Below, in pieces: positions 1-5,806 of a DNA stretch of 6,226 nt. Location: positions 73,844 through 80,069 of the forward strand of contig DEUP01000001.1 in the NCBI GenBank assembly GCA_002362625.1. The letters run 5' to 3'. Both the position numbers and the translations under genes were made by a program. Positions within the stretch are counted from its first letter, which is position 1; the number at the start of each line of letters is the position of its first letter. Below the pieces are notes generated by a model. The model was not told the DNA's origin, made no database searches, and was given only the letters and a program-made list of their open reading frames with translations. Source of the stretch: Clostridiales bacterium UBA3259 (lineage in GTDB: Bacteria; Bacillota_A; Clostridia; Oscillospirales; Oscillospiraceae).

Positions 1-822
1 GGGCTGGCCGTATTCCAGCATGACGTAGTTGGTGATGTCCACGATGTTATTAATGGGACGGACGCCGTTGGCCCGGAGACGCTGGCGCAGCCACTTGGGA
101 GAGGGGCCGATCTTCACGTTTGCCACCATCCGGGAGGAGTAGCGGTTGCAAAGATTTGCGGCGGGTACCTCCACGTCCAGGTGGTCGAAAATGGAACCGG
201 CGTCGCTGCCCTTTACCACAGGCTCGTGGTGCTTCATTTCCTTGCCGAAGGCGGCGGCGGCCTCTCTGGCCAGGCCGATGATGGAGTAGCAGTCGGGCCG
301 GTTGTTGGTGATTTCGAAATCCACAATGGTATCGTCATTGCCGATGACCAGGTTGATGTCCTGACCTACCTGGCAGTCTTCGTCATTCAGAATCCAGATG
401 CCGTCGGCGTAAGCGCCGGGCAGATCGTTCTGGGTCAGTCCCAGCTCGGCGAAGGAGCAGAGCATACCGTTGGACAGCTCCCCGCGGAGCTTGCCCTTGG
501 TGATGTGTACGCCGCCGGGCAGCCAGGAATTATGAAGGGCAGCAGGCACCAGATCGCCCTCATGGACGTTCTGGGCGCCGGTGACGATCTGGACAGGCTC
601 CCCCTGGCCCACATCTACCTGGCAGATAAACATGTGGTCAGAGTTGGGGTGGCGAACCATGGAAAGCACCTTGCCCACAACTACATTCTTAATTTCGGCA
701 TCCATCCGCTCATAGGTCTCCACCTTCTGACCGAAGACGGTCAGGGTCTCTACAAATTCCTTGTCGGAAACGCCGCTTAAATCAACGAAATCTTCGTTGA
801 GCCATTTTCTGTTCAGCTTCAT
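1..822 (-). CDS. pheT: Phenylalanine--tRNA ligase beta subunit, N-terminal 274 residues (cut by window edge)
   Basis: Beta subunit of the cytoplasmic alpha2-beta2 phenylalanyl-tRNA synthetase, which charges tRNA-Phe with phenylalanine. The reading frame begins MKLNRKWLNEDFVDLSG and is open to the window edge, so about two thirds of the usual ~800 residues lie outside. Residues ~40-155 form the EMAP/OB-fold tRNA-binding domain (VVVGKVLSMVRHPNSDHM, then a GKLRGELSNGMLCS segment near 110-122). A conserved linker, ITNNRPDCYSIIGLAREAA, is at 171-189. The B3/4 domain starts around 215; its NYVMLEYGQP segment is at 265-274, where the window ends. In this family B3/4 houses the editing site. The start codon at 822 is fixed by a strong ribosome binding site 7 bases upstream. 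The gene lies 13 bases downstream of pheS and is surely co-transcribed with it under T-box control. Nothing odd is visible in the part present. Confidence 0.97.
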   Translation of the reverse strand, partial: MKLNRKWLNEDFVDLSGVSDKEFVETLTVFGQKVETYERMDAEIKNVVVGKVLSMVRHPNSDHMFICQVDVGQGEPVQIVTGAQNVHEGDLVPAALHNSWLPGGVHITKGKLRGELSNGMLCSFAELGLTQNDLPGAYADGIWILNDEDCQVGQDINLVIGNDDTIVDFEITNNRPDCYSIIGLAREAAAAFGKEMKHHEPVVKGSDAGSIFDHLDVEVPAANLCNRYSSRMVANVKIGPSPKWLRQRLRANGVRPINNIVDITNYVMLEYGQP

Positions 823-829
823 TGTCTAT

Positions 830-837
830 CCCTCCTT
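830..837 (-). promoter_or_regulatory. Ribosome binding site of pheT, overlapping the pheS stop codon
   Basis: On the minus strand AAGGAGGG begins inside the TAA stop codon of pheS (836-838) and sits 7 bases before the pheT ATG. The near-perfect complement to the 16S rRNA 3' end, touching the preceding stop, suggests translational coupling that would balance the two subunits of the alpha2-beta2 enzyme. The coupling is inference; the site itself is seen directly. Confidence 0.9.
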
Positions 838-1879
838 AGAACTGGTTCAGGAACCGGACGTCGTTGTCGAAGATCAGACGCAGATCGTTGATCTTCAGCC
901 GGCCCATGGCCATACGCTCCAGGCCCATGCCGAAGGCAAAGCCGGAATACTTCTCCGGGTCGATGCCGCAGTTTTCCAAAACCTTGGGATGCACCATGCC
1001 CGCGCCCAGCAGCTCAATCCAGCCCTCGCCGTGGCAGGTGGAGCAAACCTGGCCGTCGATTTCGCCGGTGCCGTGGCACTTGTGGCACTGCATGTCCATT
1101 TCACAGCTTGGCTCGGTGAAGGGGAAATGATGGGGACGGAACCGCATAACGGAGCCTTCTCCATAGATTTTCTGCATCATGGTGATCAGAGCGCCCTTCA
1201 AATCGCCCATAGTGATATTCTCGTCCACCACCAAGCCCTCGATCTGGTGGAACATGGGGGAGTGAGTGGCGTCTGCCTCGTCCTTCCGGAAAACACGGCC
1301 GGGAGCCAGCATACACAGAGGCGGCTTGTGGGTTTCCATGAAGCGAATCTGCATGGGGCTGGTCTGGGTGCGCAACAGGACGCTGTCGTCATCGGTAAAA
1401 TAGAAGGTATCGCTGCGGTCACGGGAAGGGTGGCCCTCCTCGATGTTCAAGAGGCTAAAGTTGTAGCTGGCCAGCTCCACCTCGGGGCCGTCCACCACCT
1501 GATATCCCAGGCCTACGAAGATATCCTTGATCTGCTGGAGCACCTGATTCATGGGGTGCTGGTGGCCGATTGCCACGGTTTCGCCGGGAATGGTCACATC
1601 GATGGCCTCCGCCTCCAGCTTGGCTTCCAGGGCGGCGGCATGGATGGCAGCCTTCCGGCTTTCCAGCTTTTCCTCGATGGACGCCCGTACAGAGTTTGCC
1701 ATCTGCCCCATGACGGGACGCTCCTCCGGGGAGAGCTTGCCCATCTGCTTTAAGACGGCGGTCAGCTCGCCCTTTTTGCCCAAGAGCTTGACCCGCAGCT
1801 CTTCCAGAGCCGCCGGGGTAGAGGCAGCCTCCAGAGAAGCCAGAGCATTCTTTTTGATCTGCTCCAATTGTTCTTTCAT
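836..1879 (-). CDS. pheS: Phenylalanine--tRNA ligase alpha subunit
   Basis: Catalytic subunit of phenylalanyl-tRNA synthetase (class II), 347 residues, close to the ~344 of Gram-positive homologues. Residues 1-90 are a charged helical arm, expected to form the tRNA-contacting coiled coil. Motif 1 is near 108-133 (HPMNQVLQQIKDIF onward). Motif 2 is PGRVFRKDEADATHSPMFHQ at 193-212. FPFTEPS is at 252-258, and motif 3 is GMGLERMAM at 317-325. FAFG (314-317) includes Ala315, which by alignment corresponds to E. coli PheS Ala294 in the phenylalanine pocket. Between these lies a cysteine-rich insert with two CxxCxGxG motifs (Cys265/268 and Cys279/282), probably a small zinc-binding element of the kind seen in Gram-positive PheS, although the spacer here looks long. 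The start at 1879 is supported by GGGAGG (1889-1894) nine bases upstream. The gene is first in the pheST operon, downstream of the T-box leader. Confidence 0.98.
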   Translation of the reverse strand: MKEQLEQIKKNALASLEAASTPAALEELRVKLLGKKGELTAVLKQMGKLSPEERPVMGQMANSVRASIEEKLESRKAAIHAAALEAKLEAEAIDVTIPGETVAIGHQHPMNQVLQQIKDIFVGLGYQVVDGPEVELASYNFSLLNIEEGHPSRDRSDTFYFTDDDSVLLRTQTSPMQIRFMETHKPPLCMLAPGRVFRKDEADATHSPMFHQIEGLVVDENITMGDLKGALITMMQKIYGEGSVMRFRPHHFPFTEPSCEMDMQCHKCHGTGEIDGQVCSTCHGEGWIELLGAGMVHPKVLENCGIDPEKYSGFAFGMGLERMAMGRLKINDLRLIFDNDVRFLNQF

Positions 1880-1916
1880 TTCTTGATTCCTCCCAAAAGG
1901 TTACTTACAAAGAGAT

Positions 1917-1959
1917 AAAAAATATGCCAATCCTCCCGAAAACCGGGACGAAAGGCATT
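1917..1959 (-). terminator. Intrinsic terminator of the T-box leader
   Basis: On the minus strand, 5' arm ATGCC...TCCCG and 3' arm CGGGA...GGCAT pair around a GTTTT loop, giving about twelve Watson-Crick pairs interrupted by a G-G and two T-T mismatches. A run of six T residues (after GGCATA) follows. The 5' arm contains the CGTCCC that the antiterminator needs, so the two structures exclude each other. It lies 37 bases before the pheS start, as expected for transcription attenuation rather than control of translation. Confidence 0.87.
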
Positions 1960-2149
1960 GCTTCCGCGGTACCACCCGCAATTCGCCGTAACGGCGCGCT
2001 TATTCGGACGCAGACACGTCCTCAGACCAGTAACGGAGTCAACCGGCGAGCCCTAGTTGCTTTGCGCTTTCAGGCGGCAGCTCCCGGGAGAAAGCCCAAT
2101 ACCCCACCATAAAACGGCTCACACCCTCCCGCTCTCGCTGTATGTGGTA
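1917..2149 (-). promoter_or_regulatory. T-box riboswitch (tRNA-Phe sensing) controlling pheST
   Basis: Leader RNA that reads the charging state of tRNA-Phe and controls transcription of pheST. The diagnostic T-box GGGTGGTACCGCGG is on the minus strand at 1964-1977. Its bulge UGGUACC is flanked by CGGG and GCG, which can pair with the downstream CGTCCCG (1944-1950) to make the antiterminator; the same CGTCCC is also the core of the terminator stem. Stem I is closed by CAGC (2137-2140) with GCTG (2078-2081). Next comes a GAGAGC/GGGA internal loop typical of the T-box K-turn, then a GGGA/TCCC helix and a specifier loop with TTC (Phe) at 2090-2092, then an AGCC/GGCT helix. Later hairpins are GGACG/CGTCC (2006-2021, probable Stem III) and CGCCG/CGGCG (1984-1996). 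The specifier is assigned partly from the downstream gene. The 5' end is estimated from the promoter candidate. This leader fills most of the 427-base gap between pheS and the next gene. Confidence 0.93.
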
Positions 2150-2155
2150 AAATGG

Positions 2156-2186
2156 ATATTCGGCAGCCCGATTATTGCTTTTTCAA
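2156..2186 (-). promoter_or_regulatory. Candidate sigma-A promoter of the pheST leader
   Basis: On the minus strand TTGAAA (2181-2186) is followed after 19 bases by GAATAT (2156-2161). This would start the RNA near 2149, about nine bases before the base of T-box Stem I, which is the usual distance. The spacer is longer than the ideal 17, so the assignment rests mainly on position relative to the T-box. Confidence 0.35.
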
Positions 2187-2243
2187 TATCTCAATCATGG
2201 TAGCACATTTCCCTGAAATTTGCAAGCTTTTTTTGCTGTCCAC

Positions 2244-2272
2244 TTGACGAAAAATCCCGGGCATGGTATGGT
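2244..2272 (+). promoter_or_regulatory. Candidate sigma-A promoter for the M32 peptidase - nnrD - lipoprotein run
   Basis: TTGACG (2244-2249) and TATGGT (2267-2272) are separated by exactly 17 bases, matching five of six and four of six consensus positions. Transcription would start near 2279, giving a short leader of about 28 bases before the peptidase start. It is divergent from the pheST promoter, with about 57 bases between the two -35 hexamers. Confidence 0.6.
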
Positions 2273-2291
2273 TACACTATTAAAAAAGGAA

Positions 2292-2297
2292 AAGGAG
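2292..2297 (+). promoter_or_regulatory. Ribosome binding site that sets the M32 peptidase start
   Basis: AAGGAG ends nine bases before the ATG at 2307. The frame is open upstream to an ATG at 2220, but that codon has no such site, lies upstream of the candidate promoter, and would add 29 residues not expected in the family. The start at 2307 is therefore preferred. Confidence 0.85.
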
Positions 2298-2306
2298 CTA
2301 GTCAAT

Positions 2307-3815
2307 ATGAAATACGAATCCACAAAGCAGGCCCTGGAGGCGCTGCAAAAATGGCAGGAAACCATCTCGGCTTATACCCACGCCATGGGAGTGCTGTACC
2401 TGGACGCCACGACCGCCGCTCCCAGCGACACCTGGGAGGGCAGGGGAAAGACCATGGAGGTACTCTCTCAGGTGGTCTATAATCTCGTGGCGGACCCCGA
2501 AAACGGGGAGCTGCTCACCTGGCTGGAAGGGCACCCGGAGGAGCTGACTCCGCTGCAAAGCCGGGAGGTGGAAGTCCTCCGCAAGCAGTACGATCAGATT
2601 AACCGCATTCCCGCCGAAGAATACGTTGCCTACAATGTGCTCCTAAACGACGCTCAGAATGTGTGGCAGAAGGCAAAGCTCAGTGACGATTTTGATGCCT
2701 TTGCTCCGTATCTTGAAAAAATCGTGGACTATAACCGGAAGTTCGCGGGCTACTATCACCCGGAGATGAAGCCCTATGACGCCCTTTTGAACGAATACGA
2801 GGAAGGCCTGACCATGGAAACCCTGGACGTCTTCTTCGCCCAGCTGAGACAGGCCATTGTGCCCCTGATTCAGAAGATTCAGGAGGTTCCCCAGATTGAC
2901 GATTCCTTCCTGTACCGGCACTATCCGGTGCAGACCCAGCGGGTCTTCTCCGATTACCTGATGGAGGTCATGGGCATCGACAGTCGTCACTGCGGCATTG
3001 CGGAGACGGAGCATCCCTACACCACCAACTTCAACAACAAGGACGTCCGGATCACCACCCATTATTATGAAGACAACCTGGTGTCCTCCATGTTCTCCGT
3101 GATTCATGAAGGAGGCCATGCCCTGTATGAGCTGGGCGCTGAGGATCGCTACAACTATACGGCTTTGGGCGGCGGCGTATCCATGGGCATTCATGAAAGC
3201 CAGAGCCGGTTCTATGAGAATATCATCGGCAGAAGTCAGGCCTTCGTCCATGCCATTTTCCCCAAGGTGAAGGAACTGTTCCCGGAGCAGCTTGCCGATG
3301 TGGACGAGACCATGTTCTATCGTGCCATCAACAAGGCCCAGCCCTCCCTTATCCGTACGGAAGCGGACGAGCTGACCTACCCGCTGCACGTGATGATTCG
3401 CTATGAGATCGAGAAAAGCCTCATAGATGGCAGTCTGACGGTCAGGGATATACCCGCCGCCTGGAAGTCCCTCTACAAGGAATATCTGGGTGTGGACGTT
3501 CGGAGTGACCGGGAAGGGTGCCTCCAGGACAGCCATTGGAGCGGCGGCAGCATCGGTTATTTCCCCTCCTACGCTCTGGGCAGCGCCTACGGCCCTCAGA
3601 TGCTGCACAAAATGGAGGAAGATTTGGGAGATATTTGGCAGAAGGTATCCCAGGGGGATATCAGCGAGGTAACCCTTTGGCTGAAGGAGCATATCCACCG
3701 CCATGCCAGCTTCTATAAGCCCGGTGAGCTGTTCGAGAGGGTTTGCGGCAAATTTGACGCAAAGTATTATATCGACTACCTGACCGGGAAATATACGAAG
3801 CTCTACCAGCTGTAA
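2307..3815 (+). CDS. M32 family metallocarboxypeptidase (carboxypeptidase Taq type)
   Basis: Cytoplasmic zinc carboxypeptidase that removes C-terminal residues from peptides; B. subtilis YpwA is the best known Gram-positive relative. The protein is 502 residues, the normal length (YpwA ~501). The zinc motif is HEGGH at 267-271 (within VIHEGGHALYE), with His267 and His271 as ligands and Glu268 as general base. The second family signature HESQSR is at 296-301, and Glu297 is the likely third ligand. Further M32 hallmarks are IRTEADELTYPLH (349-361) and HWSGGSIGYFPSYALG (410-425). There is no signal peptide or membrane segment, and the sequence is predicted mostly helical. It heads a run with nnrD (10-base gap) and the lipoprotein gene. 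A role in general peptide turnover is the family expectation; nothing here points to a specific substrate. All catalytic residues are present. Confidence 0.97.
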   Translation: MKYESTKQALEALQKWQETISAYTHAMGVLYLDATTAAPSDTWEGRGKTMEVLSQVVYNLVADPENGELLTWLEGHPEELTPLQSREVEVLRKQYDQINRIPAEEYVAYNVLLNDAQNVWQKAKLSDDFDAFAPYLEKIVDYNRKFAGYYHPEMKPYDALLNEYEEGLTMETLDVFFAQLRQAIVPLIQKIQEVPQIDDSFLYRHYPVQTQRVFSDYLMEVMGIDSRHCGIAETEHPYTTNFNNKDVRITTHYYEDNLVSSMFSVIHEGGHALYELGAEDRYNYTALGGGVSMGIHESQSRFYENIIGRSQAFVHAIFPKVKELFPEQLADVDETMFYRAINKAQPSLIRTEADELTYPLHVMIRYEIEKSLIDGSLTVRDIPAAWKSLYKEYLGVDVRSDREGCLQDSHWSGGSIGYFPSYALGSAYGPQMLHKMEEDLGDIWQKVSQGDISEVTLWLKEHIHRHASFYKPGELFERVCGKFDAKYYIDYLTGKYTKLYQL

Positions 3816-3825
3816 GGAGCGCGGA

Positions 3826-4674
3826 ATGGAAGCAACAAGGCTGAACCATGAAGCCGTCCTATCCCTGCTTCCTGACCGGGAGCCGGAGGGGCACAAAGGC
3901 ACCTATGGAAGGCTGCTTCTGCTGTGCGGCAGCAGGGGCTACACCGGGGCCGCTTACCTCGCTGCCATGGGGGCGCTGCGCTGCGGGGCAGGGCTGGTGT
4001 TCCTGGGGGTGCCGCAGAGCATCTATGCAATTGAAGCCTGCAAGCTTAACGAGCCGGTGGTGTTCCCCTTGCCGGATCAGGATGGAAGGCTTTGTGAAGA
4101 GGCCCTTCCGGAGATCGAGGCAAGACTTCCCCGGATGGACGCCGTTTTGGTCGGCTGCGGCCTGGGACAGTCGGCGGGCGTCCTGGCCGTGGTGAAAAGG
4201 GTGCTGGAAGCGGCTGTTTGTCCGGTGGTTTTGGATGCCGATGGCATAAATGTTCTCTCGGCGCATAAGGATATTCTGCGGGGAAGACAGCACCCCACCA
4301 TCCTGACGCCCCATGAAGGGGAATTTTGCCGCTTCGGCGGCGTCCTCACAGGGGATCGGATGGGAGATGCCATGGCCTGCGCCCGGGACTTAAGCAGCAT
4401 TGTGGTGCTCAAGGGCCACGCTACCTGTATTACCGATGGGAAGACAGGCTACGTAAATCCCACGGGAAATCCCGGGATGGCGGTGGGCGGCAGCGGCGAT
4501 GTGCTCTCAGGCATGATTACGGCCTTACTGGGTCAGGGCGTTGCGCCATTAGAGGCAGCGGCGGCTGCCTGCTGGCTTCACGGCGGCGCGGGAGATCTGG
4601 CTGCCCGGGAGCTTGGACAATATGCCATGCTTCCTACGGACATGCTGTCTTACCTTCCCCGACTACTGAAATAA
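3826..4674 (+). CDS. nnrD: ADP/ATP-dependent NAD(P)H-hydrate dehydratase, stand-alone (YjeF C-terminal / ribokinase-like fold)
   Basis: Repairs damaged nicotinamide cofactors: it dehydrates S-NAD(P)HX back to NAD(P)H at the expense of ADP or ATP. The protein is 282 residues of one carbohydrate-kinase-like domain. Visible family motifs are KGTYGRLLLLCGSRGYTGAA (24-43), DADGIN (137-142), TPHEGE (161-166), VLKG (194-197) and NPGMAVGGSGD (215-225); Asp225 is the expected catalytic base. The C-terminal AACWLHGGAGDLAA (248-261) is also typical. Many bacteria carry this domain fused behind the NnrE epimerase (YjeF_N). Here the epimerase half is absent and no NnrE gene is in the window. AAGGAG overlaps the stop codon of the M32 gene and is six bases before this ATG, so the two are almost certainly co-transcribed and perhaps translationally coupled. 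All key residues appear intact. Confidence 0.95.
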   Translation: MEATRLNHEAVLSLLPDREPEGHKGTYGRLLLLCGSRGYTGAAYLAAMGALRCGAGLVFLGVPQSIYAIEACKLNEPVVFPLPDQDGRLCEEALPEIEARLPRMDAVLVGCGLGQSAGVLAVVKRVLEAAVCPVVLDADGINVLSAHKDILRGRQHPTILTPHEGEFCRFGGVLTGDRMGDAMACARDLSSIVVLKGHATCITDGKTGYVNPTGNPGMAVGGSGDVLSGMITALLGQGVAPLEAAAAACWLHGGAGDLAARELGQYAMLPTDMLSYLPRLLK

Positions 4675-4686
4675 GGCGGAAATGGT

Positions 4687-5250
4687 ATGAAAAAACCCGG
4701 CGTATTCCTGCTTGCGTTGGTATTTCTTCTCACTGGGTGTTCCGGTAAAAAGGACGAGATAGAAAGAGGAATGGAACTCCGGGCAAGGCTTCTGCGGGCG
4801 GAGACGTGCAGCTTCGACGCGGTTGTAACGGCGGACTATGGGACGGCGGTCTATGAATTTGGGATGGCCTGTGAGACCGATGAACGAGGGGATTTTCTCT
4901 TCGAGGTGACGGCACCGGAAACTATCTCCGGAATCACCGGGAGAATCACCCGGGAGGGCGGAAAGCTGACCTTTACGGACGCGGCCCTCCAATTTGATCT
5001 CATGGCGGACGATCAGGTGACGCCGGTGGCGGCGCCCTGGATCCTGCTGAAAACTCTCCGGGAGGGCTTCCTCACGGCGGCGGGGATGGAGGGAGAGCTG
5101 CTCCGACTGACCATTGACGACAGCTACGAGGACGACGCCCTGCAGCTGGATGCGTGGCTGGATGAAGAGAATCAGCCCACCCGGGGAGAGATCCTCTATG
5201 ACGGGCGGCGGATATTGACGATATCGCTCACAAATTTTGTTATCCGGTAG
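4687..5250 (+). CDS. Small LolA/YdcC-like lipoprotein (function not established)
   Basis: A 187-residue exported lipoprotein. The N-terminus MKKPGVFLLALVFLLTGC is a lipoprotein signal peptide: two lysines, a hydrophobic core and the lipobox LLTGC, with Cys18 the lipidated residue. It should be anchored on the outer face of the cell membrane. The mature part alternates short predicted strands (for example SFDAVVTADYG, TAVYEFGMACE, RGDFLFEVTAPE, GKLTFTDAALQF) and ends ILTISLTNFVIR, a pattern resembling the LolA-like fold of B. subtilis YdcC and clostridial GerS. This resemblance is by eye and by position, not a proven match. B. subtilis ydcC lies between acpS and alr, and C. difficile gerS lies beside alr2, so the place next to nnrD and upstream of ndoA fits. 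AAGGCGG (4673-4679), overlapping the nnrD stop, serves the ATG at 4687. A role in sporulation or germination is only a guess. Confidence 0.85.
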   Translation: MKKPGVFLLALVFLLTGCSGKKDEIERGMELRARLLRAETCSFDAVVTADYGTAVYEFGMACETDERGDFLFEVTAPETISGITGRITREGGKLTFTDAALQFDLMADDQVTPVAAPWILLKTLREGFLTAAGMEGELLRLTIDDSYEDDALQLDAWLDEENQPTRGEILYDGRRILTISLTNFVIR

Positions 5251-5254
5251 CAAT

Positions 5255-5281
5255 TTGGCATCGGCTCCGGCATAGGATAAT
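5255..5281 (+). promoter_or_regulatory. Candidate promoter for ndoA
   Basis: TTGGCA (5255-5260) and GATAAT (5276-5281) each match five of six consensus positions, but the spacer is only 15 bases. Transcription would begin near 5288 and include the hairpin at 5305-5348 in the ndoA leader. The alternative is read-through from the upstream run: no T-tract terminator is visible after the lipoprotein gene. Confidence 0.3.
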
Positions 5282-5304
5282 TTGGAAGCGAACCCGGTAT
5301 AAAA

Positions 5305-5348
5305 CCCATGTGTTTGTGGAACAATAGGTTCACTGCGTTACATATGGG
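5305..5348 (+). promoter_or_regulatory. Two-tier hairpin in the ndoA leader
   Basis: CCCATGTGT (5305-5313) pairs with ACATATGGG (5340-5348) over nine base pairs, one of them G-T. Nested within it, GTGGAAC (5316-5322) pairs with GTTCAC (5328-5333) with one bulged G and a five-base loop. No T-tract follows, so it is not a normal terminator. The rest of the 142-base gap holds a weak 4-bp hairpin GCAG/CTGC (5363-5376) just before the ndoA ribosome binding site, and an inverted repeat TTATCC/GGATAA (5240-5245 and 5275-5280). I see no gene, no antitoxin remnant and no known riboswitch class here. Confidence 0.5.
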
Positions 5349-5378
5349 ATTTCTCCGGTAGCGCAGGGAATTCTGCAC

Positions 5379-5382
5379 GGAG
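5379..5382 (+). promoter_or_regulatory. Ribosome binding site that sets the ndoA start
   Basis: GGAG ends ten bases before ATG 5393 but only one base before the in-frame GTG at 5384. The ATG is therefore the functional start, giving 121 residues rather than 124. The site is short, suggesting modest translation. Confidence 0.6.
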
Positions 5383-5392
5383 CGTGAAGACA

Positions 5393-5758
5393 ATGAACGA
5401 AACAACAGTCAAACGTGGTGATATTTTTTACGCAGATCTGTCACCGGTCGTCGGCAGCGAGCAGGGAGGCACCCGGCCTGTTCTCATTGTCCAAAATGAC
5501 ACAGGCAACCGCCATTCTCCTACGGTGATCGCCGCGGCCATTACCAGCCAGACGGGAAAAGCCCGGCTTCCCACCCACATAGGCATTGTGGGCGGCAGCG
5601 TGGGTCTGAGCAAGGATTCCATCATCCTGCTGGAACAGATCCGAACCATTGACAAGCGCCGCCTTCGTGAGCATATGGGCCATTTGGATGAAAACCAGAT
5701 GGCAATGGTGGACGACGCCATTGCGGTGAGCTTTGGACTTCCCGGCCGCCTTACTTGA
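5393..5758 (+). CDS. ndoA: EndoA/MazF-type endoribonuclease toxin, no adjacent antitoxin
   Basis: Sequence-specific mRNA endoribonuclease of the MazF/PemK family. In B. subtilis the homologue (EndoA/NdoA) cleaves at UACAU and is held inactive by the antitoxin EndoAI. The protein has 121 residues against ~116 in B. subtilis and is strikingly similar: KRGDIFYADLSPVVGSEQGG (7-26), RPVLIVQNDTGNR (28-40) and ILLEQIRTIDKRRL (78-91) match nearly residue for residue. The two catalytic residues, Arg25 and Thr48 in B. subtilis, correspond to Arg28 and Thr51 here, so the enzyme is probably active. Unusually, no EndoAI-like ribbon-helix-helix antitoxin precedes it; the 142 bases upstream are non-coding. 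An antitoxin elsewhere in the genome or a loss of toxicity are the main explanations. Whether it shares a transcript with the lipoprotein gene is unclear. Confidence 0.96.
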   Translation: MNETTVKRGDIFYADLSPVVGSEQGGTRPVLIVQNDTGNRHSPTVIAAAITSQTGKARLPTHIGIVGGSVGLSKDSIILLEQIRTIDKRRLREHMGHLDENQMAMVDDAIAVSFGLPGRLT

Positions 5759-5763
5759 ATAGA

Positions 5764-5800
5764 CCGCCCTCCTGCCGCATAGTATGGGACAGGGGGGCGG
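5764..5800 (+). promoter_or_regulatory. GC-rich hairpin covering the ribosome binding site of the last gene
   Basis: CCGCCCTCCTG (5764-5774) pairs along its whole length with CAGGGGGGCGG (5790-5800): eleven pairs, ten of them Watson-Crick and one T-G, around a 15-base loop. The 3' arm is also the only purine-rich ribosome binding site for the ATG at 5807, so folding should hide it. No T-tract follows in either direction, which argues against an intrinsic terminator. Confidence 0.6.
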
Positions 5801-5806
5801 AAAACT

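Noticed and set aside
761..1753. Long plus-strand open frame of 330 codons opposite pheS
   Set aside because: It is antisense to a gene with every PheS motif intact; a long shadow frame is expected from the GC-rich codon pattern.
2220..2306. Upstream in-frame start that would lengthen the M32 peptidase by 29 residues
   Set aside because: It lies upstream of the best promoter candidate and has no ribosome binding site; the 502-residue product from 2307 has the family's normal length.
2643..3902. Long minus-strand open frame of 419 codons opposite the M32 peptidase
   Set aside because: It has no start signals and no recognisable motifs, and it lies antisense to a complete, conserved peptidase gene.
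5308..5361. Seventeen-codon open frame (MCLWNNRFTALHMG...) in the gap before ndoA, a possible leader peptide or antitoxin remnant
   Set aside because: No ribosome binding site precedes the ATG, it lies wholly in the hairpin, and it has no resemblance to EndoAI. It is most likely a chance frame.
5196..5405. Minus-strand open frame of 69 codons crossing the lipoprotein end and the ndoA leader
   Set aside because: It overlaps two well supported features, has no ribosome binding site and an unremarkable product.
5764..5800. The GC-rich hairpin after ndoA as an intrinsic terminator
   Set aside because: It is followed by AAAACTATGG rather than a T-run, and its 3' arm is the ribosome binding site of the next gene. 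There is no T-run on the opposite strand either.
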